DNA of 64,000 nucleotides, taken from NCBI RefSeq assembly GCF_901709675.1, contig NC_051091.1, positions 46,967 through 110,966 on the forward strand. The letters run 5' to 3'. The position numbers and the translations under genes are program-made. Shown here one piece after another: positions 37,201-48,839 of the stretch. The stretch is from Syngnathus acus (taxonomy: Eukaryota > Chordata > Actinopteri > Syngnathiformes > Syngnathidae). Position 1 is the stretch's first letter; each line of letters opens with the position of its first letter. Under the pieces are notes generated by a model, which was not told the DNA's origin, did not search any database, and saw only the letters and a list, made by a program, of their open reading frames with translations.

Positions 37201-39716
37201 CAGTTCTAAACCTAAATGCGTATTACAGCTAATATTTTATTTCACAACACTTTGCCTTGTTCCTTTCCTCTCTGCTGTTCACTTCAAACACGCTCCATAC
37301 GAACACAGTGCTCTCGTATCAGACGCTTGCTCGATCACCTGCTCGTTTGCTGTCACGATGTACCCTACACAAATCCGAAACATTTCTCCGCTATCGAGTT
37401 TGCTAGCGCATGCGCAGTGATACTGACCGGCAGAATAACATCCGGTTGTTCCCAAAGATGATCTTTTTTCTGAAATAATTTTACGTTTACGGACTTAAGT
37501 AGGAGTCAAAATTTGGGTGCGTATTATACATGGGTACAGGCTTTTTTCCAGCAGCGACATGCCATTTTTAGGGTGCGTATTATACATGGGGGCGCATTAT
37601 ACATGGAAAGAACGGTAGTCACCTCGAGAGAGGAGGAGACGACACGCCTATTACACTTATCGTTCCCTCGGGCAAATTCAAAATGTTGTGTGCAGAATGC
37701 AAGGAATGAGGCTTAAACATGATCTAACCAAAACCCAAATGGTCATCCAAGTGAATGCAGATTTCTGAGTGTCAACCTGCTCTTCTGTGTTGATAGAAGG
37801 ACTTCAAGCAAATTCAGCCAAAAGCCAATTTCTATGGCTGTGCCAACATTTTAAATAGGCACGTAATAAAGCCTTTGCAAATGTGGCTTTCAAAGTCGCA
37901 ATGCTTAGCAGACACTTTGGACGTTTTTCAGGGAATTATTTTCAAATATTAGGCCTCCCTTATTTCTTCAGCTTCTTGTACAATGTTTCTAGACAATGCT
38001 GAGTCTGCAAACGATCTCGTCGGTGTTGCAGACTGTTCATGAGATGAAAAAGCTCAGTGGCCTACTGGTAGAGTGTCCGCCCTGAGACTGGAAGGTTGTG
38101 GGTTGAAACCCCGGCCGGCCGGGTCATACCAAAGACTATAAAAATGGGACCCACTGCCTCCCTGCTTGGCACTCAGCATTAAGGGTTGGAATTGGGGGGT
38201 TAGATCACCAAATGATTCCCGGGCGCGGCACCGCTGCTGCTTACTGCTCCCTTCGGGGATGGGTCAAATGCAGAGACAAATTTCACCACACCCAGATGTG
38301 TGTGTGACAATCATTGGGTAAAAAAAAAAAAAAAAAAAAAAAAATGTTGGCTAAAGGGTGCAGTTGCAACATGACCATCTGGCAATGAAATGAGACTGAC
38401 CAAAGGGGCATCGGGCAGTCCAGCCAAAACTACCAGAGACCTTTGCTGCGTGCGTGTCCATGTTCACCATGACCTCTGCCTCATTTGCTTTCTTGTGTTG
38501 AAATCACCCACTAGAAAGATGCAAAAGTGGGATCCACCACTACCTACAGAGGTGTCTCACAATATAAGCTCTTTTCTGTCATGTGATTCATTACTCTTAA
38601 AAAAAAGCATGTCTTGTAGACACAGTTGAGGTCACCAAGGCTGGACTGCAATTTTTTTTTTTTAGTAAAAATTGAGACAAATATGAGTTGCTGTGTTGCT
38701 GAGTTATTTGTGACAGCCGTTTGCAGATTTGTTTTGTCTGAATTCATATCATCTATGAGCAGCTGCACTCAGTGCATATTTACCTTTGACATAATGAACA
38801 GCAGATTTAGCGTGTCAAAATGTGGGAAAGGTTTCATTAGAATGGGACCAGTTCATACCTGTTGGTATGGTGTGCAGAAGACTTCGGGGCCAGTTAGCCC
38901 GCACGTTGATGAGGCATGGAGCTGATCGGCTCGGCCCAGGAGTAGGTCGCTGCTGCGTGGGTAACAAGCTCCTCGAGAGCAGTCGGTCTGGGCGTGGGAT
39001 ACCGCCGCCACGGCTGGGGGAGCAAATTCTTACATTATACTTGTACTTGTGAGATCTGACCTCTGTCAGCAAAAACATTGGAATTCATTTGAGTTACATT
39101 TGGATTTTTTTTATGAAATGATTGATTGCTATCTCTGTCTGTCTGTCTGTCTGTCTATCAGAGTACTTTAAATCAAGCGAATGATTGGACAAGATTGGTT
39201 ATTGAACTTGACTTAGAGACTTAGACAAACTTTATTGTCATTTTGTCAACACTAGGTGTACACAAAACGAAATTTCGTTGCATACGGCTTTCAACAATGT
39301 AGTGGTATTTCGGCTGGTTAAAAAAGTGACATTCTATATAAAAATATGAAATAAGATACTTATAAAGTACAAAGTGCAGCAGTGATAAAGTATGTAAACA
39401 GTGCAGGAGACAAAAGCAGTATTTACAAGCGTGTTCTTTTGAAAAGGTCGACATCATATGCCTTAGTGCGAATGGTAAAGCAGGCCCAAAGAAACTCTTT
39501 AAACATGTGCCATCATGACGGAAAGCATGTAGCTTCATTCTTTGTTTGTGGTATGTGTGGTATTTTAGCAAGCGCTCGCTTTCACTGGAAAGATTCCATT
39601 TGATTATGGACAGAAACAACAGATTTACGTCTGAAAGAAGGTACCAGAGAAGAGTGAAGGCGAAAAATGGGAAGAAAAAAAACCCTCTTACCTGTCAGTA
39701 GTAAAATTAGTGCCAT
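28206..39716 (-). CDS. lamb3: laminin subunit beta-3
   Basis: Beta chain of laminin-332, an epithelial basement-membrane protein. Exons: 28206-28345, 29088-29250, 29362-29589, 29662-29803, 29908-30115, 30335-30479, 30588-30794, 30885-31096, 31188-31348, 31553-31922, 32093-32189, 32750-32943, 33056-33211, 33330-33518, 33580-33700, 33765-33934, 33994-34057, 34299-34490, 34562-34635, 34974-35088, 38859-39013, 39692-39716. They give 1175 residues against 1172 in human. The first exon encodes MALILLLT, the second completes a signal peptide (AVAAVSHA) and starts [17 protein letters not shown]. An LN domain (CCPCDSR, RWWQS) is followed by Cys-rich LE repeats (e.g. [14 protein letters not shown]) and a long coiled coil. 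The coil is interrupted by the beta-knob segment [14 protein letters not shown]. The protein ends DLSVCQA, keeping a near-terminal Cys. The acceptor at 29589 is weak. Confidence 0.95.
32200..32740. other. AT-rich lamb3 intron
   Basis: Poly-T and AT-rich intron between exons 32093-32189 and 32750-32943. No repeat family or exon was recognised. Confidence 0.6.
34670..34745 (+). mobile_element. L2-type 3' tail fragment
   Basis: The sequence 'gaaattgacaataaagcagactttgacttt' type tail (34713-34742) resembles the end of L2 elements. Short and without a body. Confidence 0.45.
35280..35486. mobile_element. hAT-type MITE with perfect 8-bp target duplication
   Basis: 207 bp. The termini CAGGGGTGGGCAATTCCGGT (left) and ACCGGAATTGCCCACCCCTG (right) are exact inverted repeats. 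The flanks are identical GGTTAAAC 8-mers at 35272-35279 and 35487-35494, the 8-bp duplication typical of hAT transposition. Interior ends are also partly palindromic (CCTGATTCAAATGATCC against its reverse). No transposase; non-autonomous. Lies in lamb3 intron 2. Confidence 0.93.
36828..37615. mobile_element. Tc1/mariner-type non-autonomous element, 788 bp
   Basis: The left end CCG-T10-CATGTATAATGCGC matches the reverse complement of the right end, CCGTTCTTTCCATGTATAATGCGC, and both are flanked by TA (36826-27, 37616-17). Subterminal copies of 'tattatacatgggtac' occur at both sides (36895, 37522). No transposase frame. The superfamily is inferred from the TA duplication. Confidence 0.75.
38050..38344 (+). 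mobile_element. full-length tRNA-derived SINE
   Basis: The head 'agctcagtggcctactggta' resembles a tRNA A box, and 'aggttgtgggttgaaaccc' a B box. A body and a 24-base A tail (38321-38344) follow. The 3' half is shared with the antisense fragment at 16205-16343. Lies in lamb3 intron 2. Confidence 0.88.
39212..39420 (-). mobile_element. retroelement 3'-end fragment, antisense
   Basis: Begins 'acttagacaaactttattgtc', the reverse complement of an AATAAAGTTTGTCTAAG tail, and continues 'aaacgaaatttcgttgcat', a phrase common in fish retroelement 3' ends. Family and right boundary are uncertain. Lies in lamb3 intron 1. Confidence 0.6.
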
Positions 39717-39978
39717 TTTATGATCTATTCACGTACAGGTCTGGAAGAGAAGAGGAAGTCAACATATTAGCTTAACGGACGGCAAAGAGATCCAGATTCC
39801 AAAGCGTTTCAATGTAGATTTGAAGATGAGTGTACCCTTGTCGTCGATGCCCACCCACCACCACCAGGTACTTGTGGCACTGCCTTGCTGCACTTATACA
39901 AAGCCCAGACACACCTGGACAATATGTTAGTGTGTCAGAGTCACACCCTTCAGCACCACTCCTTTCTCTCCATGAATC

Positions 39979-39979
<1 letters not shown>

Positions 39980-40074
<95 letters not shown>
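39980..40074 (+). repeat. (CA)n microsatellite
   Basis: About 47 uninterrupted CA units, upstream of the lamb3 first coding exon. Confidence 0.97.
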
Positions 40075-40077
<3 letters not shown>

Positions 40078-40079
40078 CC

Positions 40080-41830
40080 GACTGTGAAACGCTACCTCAT
40101 AAAGATTAGTGCCAATGTAGGACAATTACACAAAATGAAGATAATGTCAAAATGATATCCCAGCTGACTTGAGGCAGTAAGTCCTGGGACACCCAGAACT
40201 GGTTGCCAGCCGGGCACAAAAATAGAAAAACAGGCAAGCGCGGGGAAACGATGCAAATTCGACACAGGAAGCTGGAATGGAACCCCGCACCACCTCTGAA
40301 CTGTGAGGCGAGGTGCTCCGCAAATATAGAATCCAAAATTAAAGTCAAATCAAGAGGAAAAATACAAGTCAATAACAGAACAAATGAAAAATAAATACAA
40401 TACATAAATGCAAAAAGAAATCCCAAAATACCATTAAATATGAGTTTATATAAGTGTATGATATGATTTTATTCAATTGTATTATTACAAAAAGGAAGGA
40501 GTAAAAGTCTCTTGTGTGTTTTGCTGTAACAACACCTATGAACCGCAGACACAACAATTGCCCTGCCCTAAGGACTTGAGATTGACTGGCTTGTGTGCAA
40601 AGGTAGCCACAGGGCGCAATTGAACACACGTATAATTCCCCACAGATGCTCCACATGCTTAGTAATACCAAGCACAGGGTGTGTCTTGTGATTCAACCAG
40701 TGCACGCACACACAGAGAGACTTCACGTCCAAGACAAGTACCGTCATGCCTTCTGCCATTCTGGTGTAGCAACTTGGTGTTTTCTCTCTTTTAACGCCAG
40801 CCAGCCAGCCAGCCTCAGGTGACTAAATGGTACGTACGGAGAGCTTGTAGTGCGTCAAAGGGTGAAAACAATCCAGCACTCAGTATTCCAGTATCACCAT
40901 ATGATATCATTGGGACTGCGTTTCACTTTGTAAAGTGTATTTTAAGCACTATATGAAAGCAAAGCAAAGCAAAGCAAATGTTGACAGCCAGGGAGAGGTG
41001 CTGCTTCCAGTCTATAGCGCATTTCAATACAACTCAAGGTGCAAAGACAAGCAGCATTCAAATCATCTTCAAATATGCCGCTGATGAACAGTATGTCACG
41101 TTCTGGATGACAACATTCTTCTTAACTCTATGATTCAGATACTGCATGTGGACATTTCCCGTACAACCTATTCTTAGTCATCTTCTGACACACACGTTTG
41201 TTTGTCTGTGTTTATCTGCGAGTGCTGTACAATTCCACTCCAGCGGGGTGACACAACCTTTCCTCTATTTCCTTATCTGTTCATGTTATTTACTCGTATA
41301 TGAAGAGAGGAAAAGCAAATCCTCTAATTCCCTTTGTGTGGATGTGGATGTTATTTATATCAAGTCCACAAAGCACCATCAAGCCTCTACAAGTCAGACA
41401 ACAGGAAATGAGCACAAGCACGTTCGATATTTTCAAACGGTGTTCCTTCCGAAATACTTTCAAAGGTTAGAAACTTGTATCATCTCTAGTGAATTGTTTT
41501 ACTTCAGCAATGGAAATGAGGTGGAGCAGAAAGTCAAGCAGCATGGTTGTGAAATCTTGTCACTGGTTACTAAGGTACACACTGTTTGGCGCCATAAAGA
41601 AAGAGTGCATTTGAACACGTAGCAATTGCTGCCGAGAGTGGTTGCGCTTGCCCAACGGTAGACGTGACATTTAGTGGGGCGGCAAGGACGTTTTGTCACA
41701 GAAGCACCGGGCATCGGCCCAGGAGAAATGGGCATCGGCCCAGGAGCACCGGGCATCGGCCCGGGAACTGCACAACGCCACCACTGCCTCATGAATATTG
41801 AGCAAGTGGCAAGTGGGTGGAGACACTTTG
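40080..41830. other. lamb3-g0s2 intergenic region
   Basis: Divergent interval between the lamb3 first coding exon and g0s2. It contains a small GCCA tandem (40796-40812), an AGCAA tandem (40957-40978) and three copies of a 'gggcatcggccc' unit (41705-41765). No exon was recognised. It presumably holds parts of both promoters. Confidence 0.5.
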
Positions 41831-41832
41831 AA

Positions 41833-41838
41833 TATAAA
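41833..41838 (+). promoter_or_regulatory. putative g0s2 TATA box
   Basis: TATAAA within 'gaatataaatgatc'. A putative 5' UTR exon follows, containing a CAA repeat and ending in a GTAAGT-type donor at about 41941. The acceptor 'tttttccag' precedes the coding exon at about 42175. Position suggests the g0s2 core promoter. Confidence 0.5.
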
Positions 41839-42223
41839 TGATCACTGTTTCAAGTGACTTCCTTATCCAGACTACGATTCTGGATTAAGATGAGCCTCTC
41901 ATCAATCACAACAACAACAACAACAACAACAACAGCTTAGGTAAGTTTGTTTGAATATGGCTCAAAAAACCTTTGCTTGATGCTGGTGTTGAATTGTAGA
42001 ATTCCTCAAAATGTCTTTGTTTTGATATCGAGCAACATGAAAAAAATCCTTTCAAACAATCCACGATCATCTTCGGTAAAGGTCAAAAGGCTCATCAATG
42101 GATAGCATACTCATCCCAACTACCATTAGCCCACCATATTGAATTGATGAGATTTTCATTTGGATCTTTTTCCAGAGCAAAACACTGCCTCCAGCCAATT
42201 CTTGCCTATCAGCTGAAGAGCCA

Positions 42224-42580
42224 GTGGAAATGGAAAGCACGCAAGAGTTGATGGTCTTCGCCAAGGAGATGCTCCGCCAAAAACCCAGTCGACATCTGCT
42301 CAAGGTCTACCTGATAGGCTCCGTGTTCGCACTCCTGGGGACTGTCATGGGACTGCTGGAGAGGGCGTCTCGGCCGTTCTCTTCGGGAGAGCCCGCCGAC
42401 ACAGAGATGCTCCTCGGGATGGCCGAGGAGCCGAGGACCGTTGCCTCCGTGACGCCACGCAAAGTCCAGGTGTGGGCCAAAAAGGAAGAGCGTGAGCAGG
42501 ACACCATCCAGAGCATGACTTTTACCAAGCTCCAAGGTGAAAGAAGTTTGTCCAATCGGCTACATGCTTCAAGAAGTTAA
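42224..42580 (+). CDS. g0s2: G0/G1 switch protein 2
   Basis: Small regulator of lipolysis; in mammals it inhibits adipose triglyceride lipase (PNPLA2). A single coding exon gives 118 residues from the first ATG (MEMESTQEL) or 116 from 42230 (MESTQEL), which matches the mammalian METVQEL start better. The hydrophobic segment VYLIGSVFALLGTVMGLLE aligns with the mammalian lipase-inhibiting region, and the end SNRLHAS matches the human C-terminus (SNRQHAS). Human G0S2 is about 103 residues. An AATAAA signal lies at 42886-42891. Adjacency to lamb3 repeats the human order. Confidence 0.93.
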   Translation: MEMESTQELMVFAKEMLRQKPSRHLLKVYLIGSVFALLGTVMGLLERASRPFSSGEPADTEMLLGMAEEPRTVASVTPRKVQVWAKKEEREQDTIQSMTFTKLQGERSLSNRLHASRS

Positions 42581-42885
42581 CACTAGATATAGTGCAACAT
42601 TGCTTGAATACATGAATGAAAAGAGCAAATGAGTTTCAAGCGCTCTTTTTACACTCAACTCTGACTGTTCATTTATTTAGGCACGTGTCACACCTTTTTA
42701 TTCCTTGCCAAGCACTTTTCATGTCAAGACTGTGATAGTTATTATGAGCAGCACTGTTGTACAGTATTGTTTTAGTTTTGAAAGGTCAACTGCAATTGTT
42801 GTAGTCATATAGCACCCCCTAGTGGCAGAATGAAAGCAGCCCAAATCTTGAAATACGTAGTACTTGCAATGTTTTGGTACACATC

Positions 42886-42891
42886 AATAAA
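42886..42891 (+). terminator. g0s2 polyadenylation signal
   Basis: AATAAA in 'acatcaataaagtatatt', 306 nt after the g0s2 stop codon; the only canonical signal nearby. Confidence 0.65.
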
Positions 42892-42899
42892 GTATATTT

Positions 42900-45108
42900 T
42901 ATATTTGAAAGTCTAATAGAGTACATACTTCCATCTCATCTTTCTTAGGAGTCCCATCTTTGCTACCAGTAGACTTAAAGTGGCTGTGGCAGGCATGATT
43001 GTGTTTTCAAAAAGAGGTTGTTGTAAAACAAGCCATTCACTCAGCCATCTCGGCTAGTGGATAGTGCAGGGCCTGCCTGCCTGCCTGCTTGCCTGCCTGC
43101 CTGCCTGCGTGGCTGCCTGCGTGGCTGCCTGCGTGGCTGCGTGCGTGGCTGCCTGCCTGCCTGCCTGCCTTTTATGCTTGACTTCCCACTTACCAGATGA
43201 CTTTTGAGAGACACTCGTATTGCTATTTCACCATAAAATCTACAATGGGCTCCAAATGTTAACGCCCAAAAAACTCAAGTTGATCATTTATCACACGCGC
43301 GAGCACCCACGCACGCACGCACGCACCCACGCACGCGCGCACGCACGCACGCACACACACACACACGCACGCACCACACACATGCACAGCACACGCACAC
43401 AAACACACACACACACACATGCTGAAGTAGGCATTTTTATTTCTTTCCTCAAGCTGGGTTACAGTGCTTTAAGTGTCTCGCAAAAGATCAGTAAAGTCAT
43501 TAATGCTCCCACAGTCCGGCTCTCTAGCACAAACATGAACCCACAAGCTGTACCCTTTAACAGGGGTCAAAGGGTCAGCTATAGAAAGCCAAATCAAAGA
43601 GACAATGGGATTAGGGAAATATATATATAGATTGTTTTTTTGCTCAACAAGGATTTACTTGAAACGGTTGTTGGTGAATACCAAAGTCAACATTCCCAAT
43701 GTGAAGTTGTGGACTCCTTGCCAAGGCCTGAGTCAAACAAGCTCTGTGTGTTACTTTGTCTGACTCACTGAGAACAACAGAGACTGCTGCAAAGGTGAGA
43801 TAACGTAATGGTTTTTAGCCAATTACAAATACGTATCTCTTTTTAGCAGCTGAGCCAGCTGTCGGGAAAACATTTGCATCACAACAGGAAACGTGAACAG
43901 AAGAATTAAGAACATTAATATTGGCTGGGAATTAAAGCCTCACCACAGCAGCCTGGATATATGCTAGCTAGAAAATGGGTGGATACATTGGGAGACAAAA
44001 ATGATGGAAACTTTCCAATTTGAACCACAGTCCCATAATGTAGCAACATTGGATTGTCTGTTCTTTTACTAGACAGAGACATGTCACAATTGCTTAGCAA
44101 AGGTCCTTCTCACTACTTAGCATTACGTTACCATTTGAACTTTTTTTCAGAGTAAAGAATGCGTATATCAAGTTAATGACAAAAACATTCAAATAGAGTG
44201 TTGACCTTATCTTGAGTGACACAAAGGCACAACTTTATGTGTGTGACTCATGTATATTATACGTTGATGCACATATTTTGTACACTTGGGCCGATGAAAG
44301 AAAAAAAAAAAAGTCCATTGGTGTGTTGCTGCCTGGCAACGTGGGGAGCTTAGAAACACTATATTTCCGCTTTAGGCCGATGGCCTTGAGTCTTACTCAA
44401 AATCTTTAAAAGACTGCTGTAGGTTGTGTGTAATGTCGTCACACAACACACACACACACACACACCGTGGCTGCTGGAGCAAATGTTATTGAGCTACTCC
44501 ATCTGGAGTCGGTGACAAAGAGGACACACGAATCCTATCTATCTGGGCAATACACACATCTTTTCTTTAAGGAAGACAGTTCCCAGGTGTCTATGACATG
44601 CTCTTGTCAATATACATCTAGGATCAACAATTAGGTCACAGTTTATACGTACAACATATATCTCGTCTTGCCTAATTCAACTGGTTTTAAGGGCCCACAT
44701 ACTACTGGAGCAATTGTGAACCAAAGGGAATTGTAAATATCCTCCACACGCAACGGACAGAAGAACTTTGGAAAAAAAAGACAGACTAAGTGAGGACACA
44801 AGTGGCTTTTGGTCCTGTAATCTTCCCCAACCGGCTCAAGTACAGACTGAAGGAAGCTAAATGACTAGCGTGGTGTAAACCTTAGCGCTAGCTAGGGAGT
44901 TGTTTGATCATGATGACTGCTTTATTCGATTCGATTCGATTCGATTCTAAGTTGGCGGAAACACCTCAAGTGAAAGAGCGTGGGCGTACACGGTCGTAGA
45001 ATAAGTGGCTGCTTTATTCTTTCTTCCATGCAATTCACATAGCATCAAAATGACCAATCTATGTGATATTTGCTTCTCTTTTGATAAAACGTCAACAGAC
45101 TTGAGCGG
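42900..45108. other. g0s2-ldlrad2 intergenic region
   Basis: No exon recognised. Contains a CCTG/GGCTGCCTGCGT array (43071-43170), ACGC/AC microsatellites (43300-43420), a short (CA)n (44447-44464) and a TTCGA run (44925-44946). Confidence 0.6.
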
Positions 45109-45109
45109 C

Positions 45110-45300
45110 GTAAACGGACCTCTGCCCTAAATGAATGTAACAAAGGACCCCTTCGGCTGCCCCAAAACATGCCTGACCAAATGAATGTAACAAAGGACCC
45201 CTTCAGCTGCCCAGAAACATGCCTGACCTAAATGACCCTAACAAAAGACCCCTTTGGCTGCCTAAAAGCACGCCTTTCTAAAAGAAAAACCCCCAAGACT
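45110..45300 (+). repeat. interspersed repeat with internal tandem units (copy 2)
   Basis: Three units of about 58 bp, each with 'aaaggacccctt' or a near variant followed by 'ggctgcc' and 'catgcctgacc'. Same family as 18525-18660, opposite strand. Continues into 'aagactttgtatacaaag', which is also mirrored upstream of the 18.5-kb copy. Confidence 0.75.
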
Positions 45301-45654
45301 TTGTATACAAAGCGCTTTCGGGGTTAACGCGATTCTCAAACTCTGGACCCCAAAGTCGGCGTAAAATGGCCATTTAGGCGTATAACAAACACTAAGCACC
45401 TGATAAGATGTTCTGCAAGGTTTTAGAGAGAAAACTAGAACCCATGACAAGTGAAACATGCTGCAATCCAAGACAAGTCTACACCCTGCTTTTCATAGTC
45501 ACAAAATCACAAAAACAGTTTTTCCTGTAGTCAAATGCTTTCCGCTATTTTAGATGAGCCAATTCCTCCAAAAAAGCTTGATGTGAGTCAAAGTCCATGT
45601 TGAGGAATTCTTGCTCAATATTCGTCACACTGGACTTTTTGTGGTGCTTTTTGC

Positions 45655-48600
45655 TTAAAGCCCGGCGGCGGCGGCGGCGGCAGAAAGCCTTTCGTCAGCG
45701 TCGGTGACGAGCACGCCGTTGGGCGGTGGCTGTGGGCTGACTTTTGCCAGACGCTGCTCCTTGCTGGAAGCGCAGCTGTTGACGCAGAGTTGGCAAGAGG
45801 CGCACGGTGAGTTGCAGCGTGACAGAAAGCGGAAAATACTTATGCGCCACAGGAACCAGCCGGGAGACCAACAGCACCAGCAGAGCACTGCCGATCCCAC
45901 CAGCACACCCACAATCATGAAGAGTACCCACAAGGACACAGAGGCAGGAGAGTCTGCAAAACAATGACTGTTTCAAGAAATGACATACAACGATGATTTA
46001 AAAAGAAAAAGTTAGATTTGACTTACCGGAAACAGACTCATAACTAGGAGTGCTGTGTGGAATTCCACAGTTGAAGTGTGTTGGCACTGTGGGGGAGTTG
46101 ACAAAAGATGGAGGTGGCGGCGGCGTTGCTACTGCTGTTGCTGGCTGCTCTGCTGCTACAAGCTGACCTGCTGATGAAGGACACAACCAAAATGTCCCAA
46201 TTGACCAAAACAAATGCTCCATAGATAAGCCGCTCCAGGCTGTAACATTCAAAGATTGTGCACCGATGATAGTCGGGAAATGAATGTACACATCAATCTG
46301 ACTGACCTTTGCACCCTGTGGTTAGATTTTCTTCCAGGTCACTCCCATCCCCGCAGTTGTCAATGCCCTTGTCATCGCACACCAGACTGAGTGGGATACA
46401 CTTTCCGTTCCTGCAAGTGAAGTAAGGCTCACTGCTGCACAAAGAATGGTTGAAACCTGAGGAGGAAGAGTGAGTGAGTGAGTGAGTGAGTGAGTGAGTG
46501 AGTGAGTGAGTGAGTGAGTGAGTGAGTGAGTGAGTGAGTGAGTGAGTGAGTGAGTGAGTGAGTGAGTGGCAAGTCTCCATCAAAGAGGGGCAAAACATTC
46601 ATCAATAAACACGCGAAAGAACCGGGCTATCATGCTGTGGCGCCTTCCGTTGTGTCGCCTTCCGTTGTGGTTCCTTGCTCAGTCCACTTTGTTGTGCTCA
46701 AAGGAATGCCCATTCCCATTGAGATGCAAATGAACTACAGAGTCCTCCTAAATTGTGCCATCTATTTGTGCCCTTTGATGGGGGTGACCATGAGGAGATT
46801 TAGGGAACCTTTAGGATTCAAATCATCTCAGGAAGTGTGCAAATGCGTGTTTACCAAGTCTGAAGGATGTGAAGTCCCCCACAAAGTCCACTCTGGGCTG
46901 AGTACCACGGGTGACCAGTCGCAGGGTCAGGTAGTTTCCTGTGGAGAGCACCGGCCGCGGTGGACTCTTGCCACAAAGAGGAGGTCCGAGAAGAGGCGAG
47001 CTCCTGTCCCGTCCGTCGTAAAATTGAACGAAGGAGCCCGCGTGACAGGGATCCCCCCCTGAGCTTTCCCCAGAGGTGGGCTCCACTTTTGCGTCCAGTG
47101 CTAGCAGGGGCGCCGGGCTCAGAGGGGCAACTCGCAACAAACTGTAAACAAGGAAAAAGCGAAAGTGGAACTGGACCTTGTCCTTCGGGGAGCTGCCTTG
47201 CATGGTCAGATGGCAGTCGGTCCCCATTGTGACAAAGTAGTACTTTTTGGATTCTTGATGGGAGTTGATGATCATGCCGTCGCCCCGGATGGTCTGACCG
47301 CAGAAATCCACCACATTCACTGAGGAGACCAGCAAGCAACCCATTAGCATTACGACCAGACTTGCAAGCAGCCAGTGCTCTGCACACGTCAGAGATGCTT
47401 TTATCTGTCCCTAAAAATATTTTCAACACTGATTGATTAAAAAACGTTGTGACAAGTCCGCCTGTTGACAAGTCGAACCCTCCACGAATGAATAATACTC
47501 CATATAGTATTTTACAAATGACATTATTATTTGTATTATTGGTGTTGTTGTTGTTCTTCAAACCTGGCGTGCTCGAGAAAAAAACAAGGGCAAATTCATA
47601 ATCAGCGCAAAAGAATGAAAAAAAAAAAAAAAAACTCGTTTTGTTTCAATTTGCTGACCACCACTAATGAAACATGTGACGTTTGTCAAATAAACATAAA
47701 TCATACATTTTGTGAATACATATCATTTGGGAGACATTGTTAAAATAACACAACTATTTCTATGCTTAGTGGTTGGAAAAAGCAGATGGCACTATTTCAC
47801 ATCAAGATGTGATACTTTTGTATTCCTTATTTAGCTGTAGTAAACTTGAATTGATTGTTTGAAAATGTGGCAAAAGCAGCATCCATCAAACAAGCAGCGG
47901 CGTTACTTCATAGGCCGGAGCAGGATAGCTAGATCCGGCCGGCTTTGACGGCCTCATCTCAGCCGCCCTGCCAAATAATGAGAACAATCGCCCATGGAGT
48001 TTATTAGCTCTGTTTCCATGGGAAACCATCAGCTCCTCCTGCACCGACCTCCAGGAATGTCTCAAAGCCCGCCGTCGGCCGCTGGGAAATGCTCATTCCC
48101 TCCACTCGGCAGAGTTTTTTGAAAACTAGATCGTCATAAATGAAAGCCACGATTCATTTGGTGCGCGCGCACGCACACGTACTTGTGCATGCACATGCAG
48201 GGGGGGTTGCTCAGGCTGGTTGTTTGCCAAACACTAAAGGGAAATGAGGTAACATCATTCACACGCACTATTGAAAAGCCTCCACAGAATTTTTGGTAGA
48301 ATAACAGACAATATGCATGCAGACAATATGGGAAGCTCTCCTGTCTCATTTTTTGTTTTGAGGAAAAGAAGACTAGACATGAACTATGAGTATTTAAGTC
48401 TGACAAATGAAAGACCCAAATTTATATTGCTACATTATATGACCCAGCTTTCACATACGTATAAAAATAGAACTTGGGTAAACGTGAGTTTGCGCATGCT
48501 GTTTTAATACAAAATTGAGGAAAAATAAGTAGATGACTTCACAACTGAATTTTTTTTTTTTCACATGTGAGGCCCAGTAGCTAACTTCATTGGTCTTCAA

Positions 48601-48839
48601 GTCAAGTTAGACGTACAGTCAAAGCATTTAAGGATTACGACTGTTAGTTAAGCAATAAACTGAAAGCAGCACGTTACACACAAGGCTTGCGCACGCACGC
48701 ACGCACGCACACACGTGTCCTTCATACTTTGGAGCGTGGAGATCTAACCTGTGTCGATGGTTGCTGACCCGTGGAGACTCAAAAAGCAGAGTAACAGCGT
48801 GACCAGGCGCCCACGGGACACGTCTGCGGGAATCTCCAT
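45655..48839 (-). CDS. ldlrad2: low-density lipoprotein receptor class A domain-containing protein 2
   Basis: Predicted single-pass membrane protein of unknown ligand. Exons: 45655-45953, 46027-46170, 46307-46456, 46855-47319, 48749-48839, giving 382 residues. Signal peptide core LVTLLLCFLSLHGSA. A CUB-like region starts VDFCGQTIRGDGMIINSHQE and ends VDFVGDFTSFRLG, closely matching human LDLRAD2. An LDL-receptor class A module follows (YFTCRNGKCIPLSLVCD, then NCGDGSD). Then come a Pro-rich linker, a transmembrane helix (WVLFMIVGVLVGSAVLC) and a cytosolic tail rich in Cys (CNSPCASCQLCVNSC). The fish protein is longer than the human one as I recall it (about 270 residues). Human LDLRAD2 lies close to USP48, which is consistent with this neighbourhood. 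Confidence 0.93.
46470..46568 (+). repeat. (GTGA)n microsatellite in ldlrad2 intron
   Basis: About 24 GTGA units beginning 14 nt from exon 46307-46456. On the coding strand it is (TCAC)n and supplies pyrimidines upstream of that exon's acceptor. Confidence 0.95.

Noticed and set aside
38050-38130. Possible functional tRNA gene
   Set aside because: A- and B-box-like sequences are present but there is no cloverleaf and the unit continues into a SINE body with A tail.
41146-41622. 158-codon plus-strand open frame upstream of g0s2
   Set aside because: Low-complexity, no recognisable domain and no splice or Kozak support; chance frame in intergenic DNA.
43220-43630. 136-codon plus-strand open frame
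   Set aside because: Produced by AC/ACGC microsatellite (Thr-His repeats); no homology.
46562-47062. 166-codon plus-strand frame opposite the ldlrad2 CUB exon
   Set aside because: Antisense shadow of a well-supported exon; no independent evidence.
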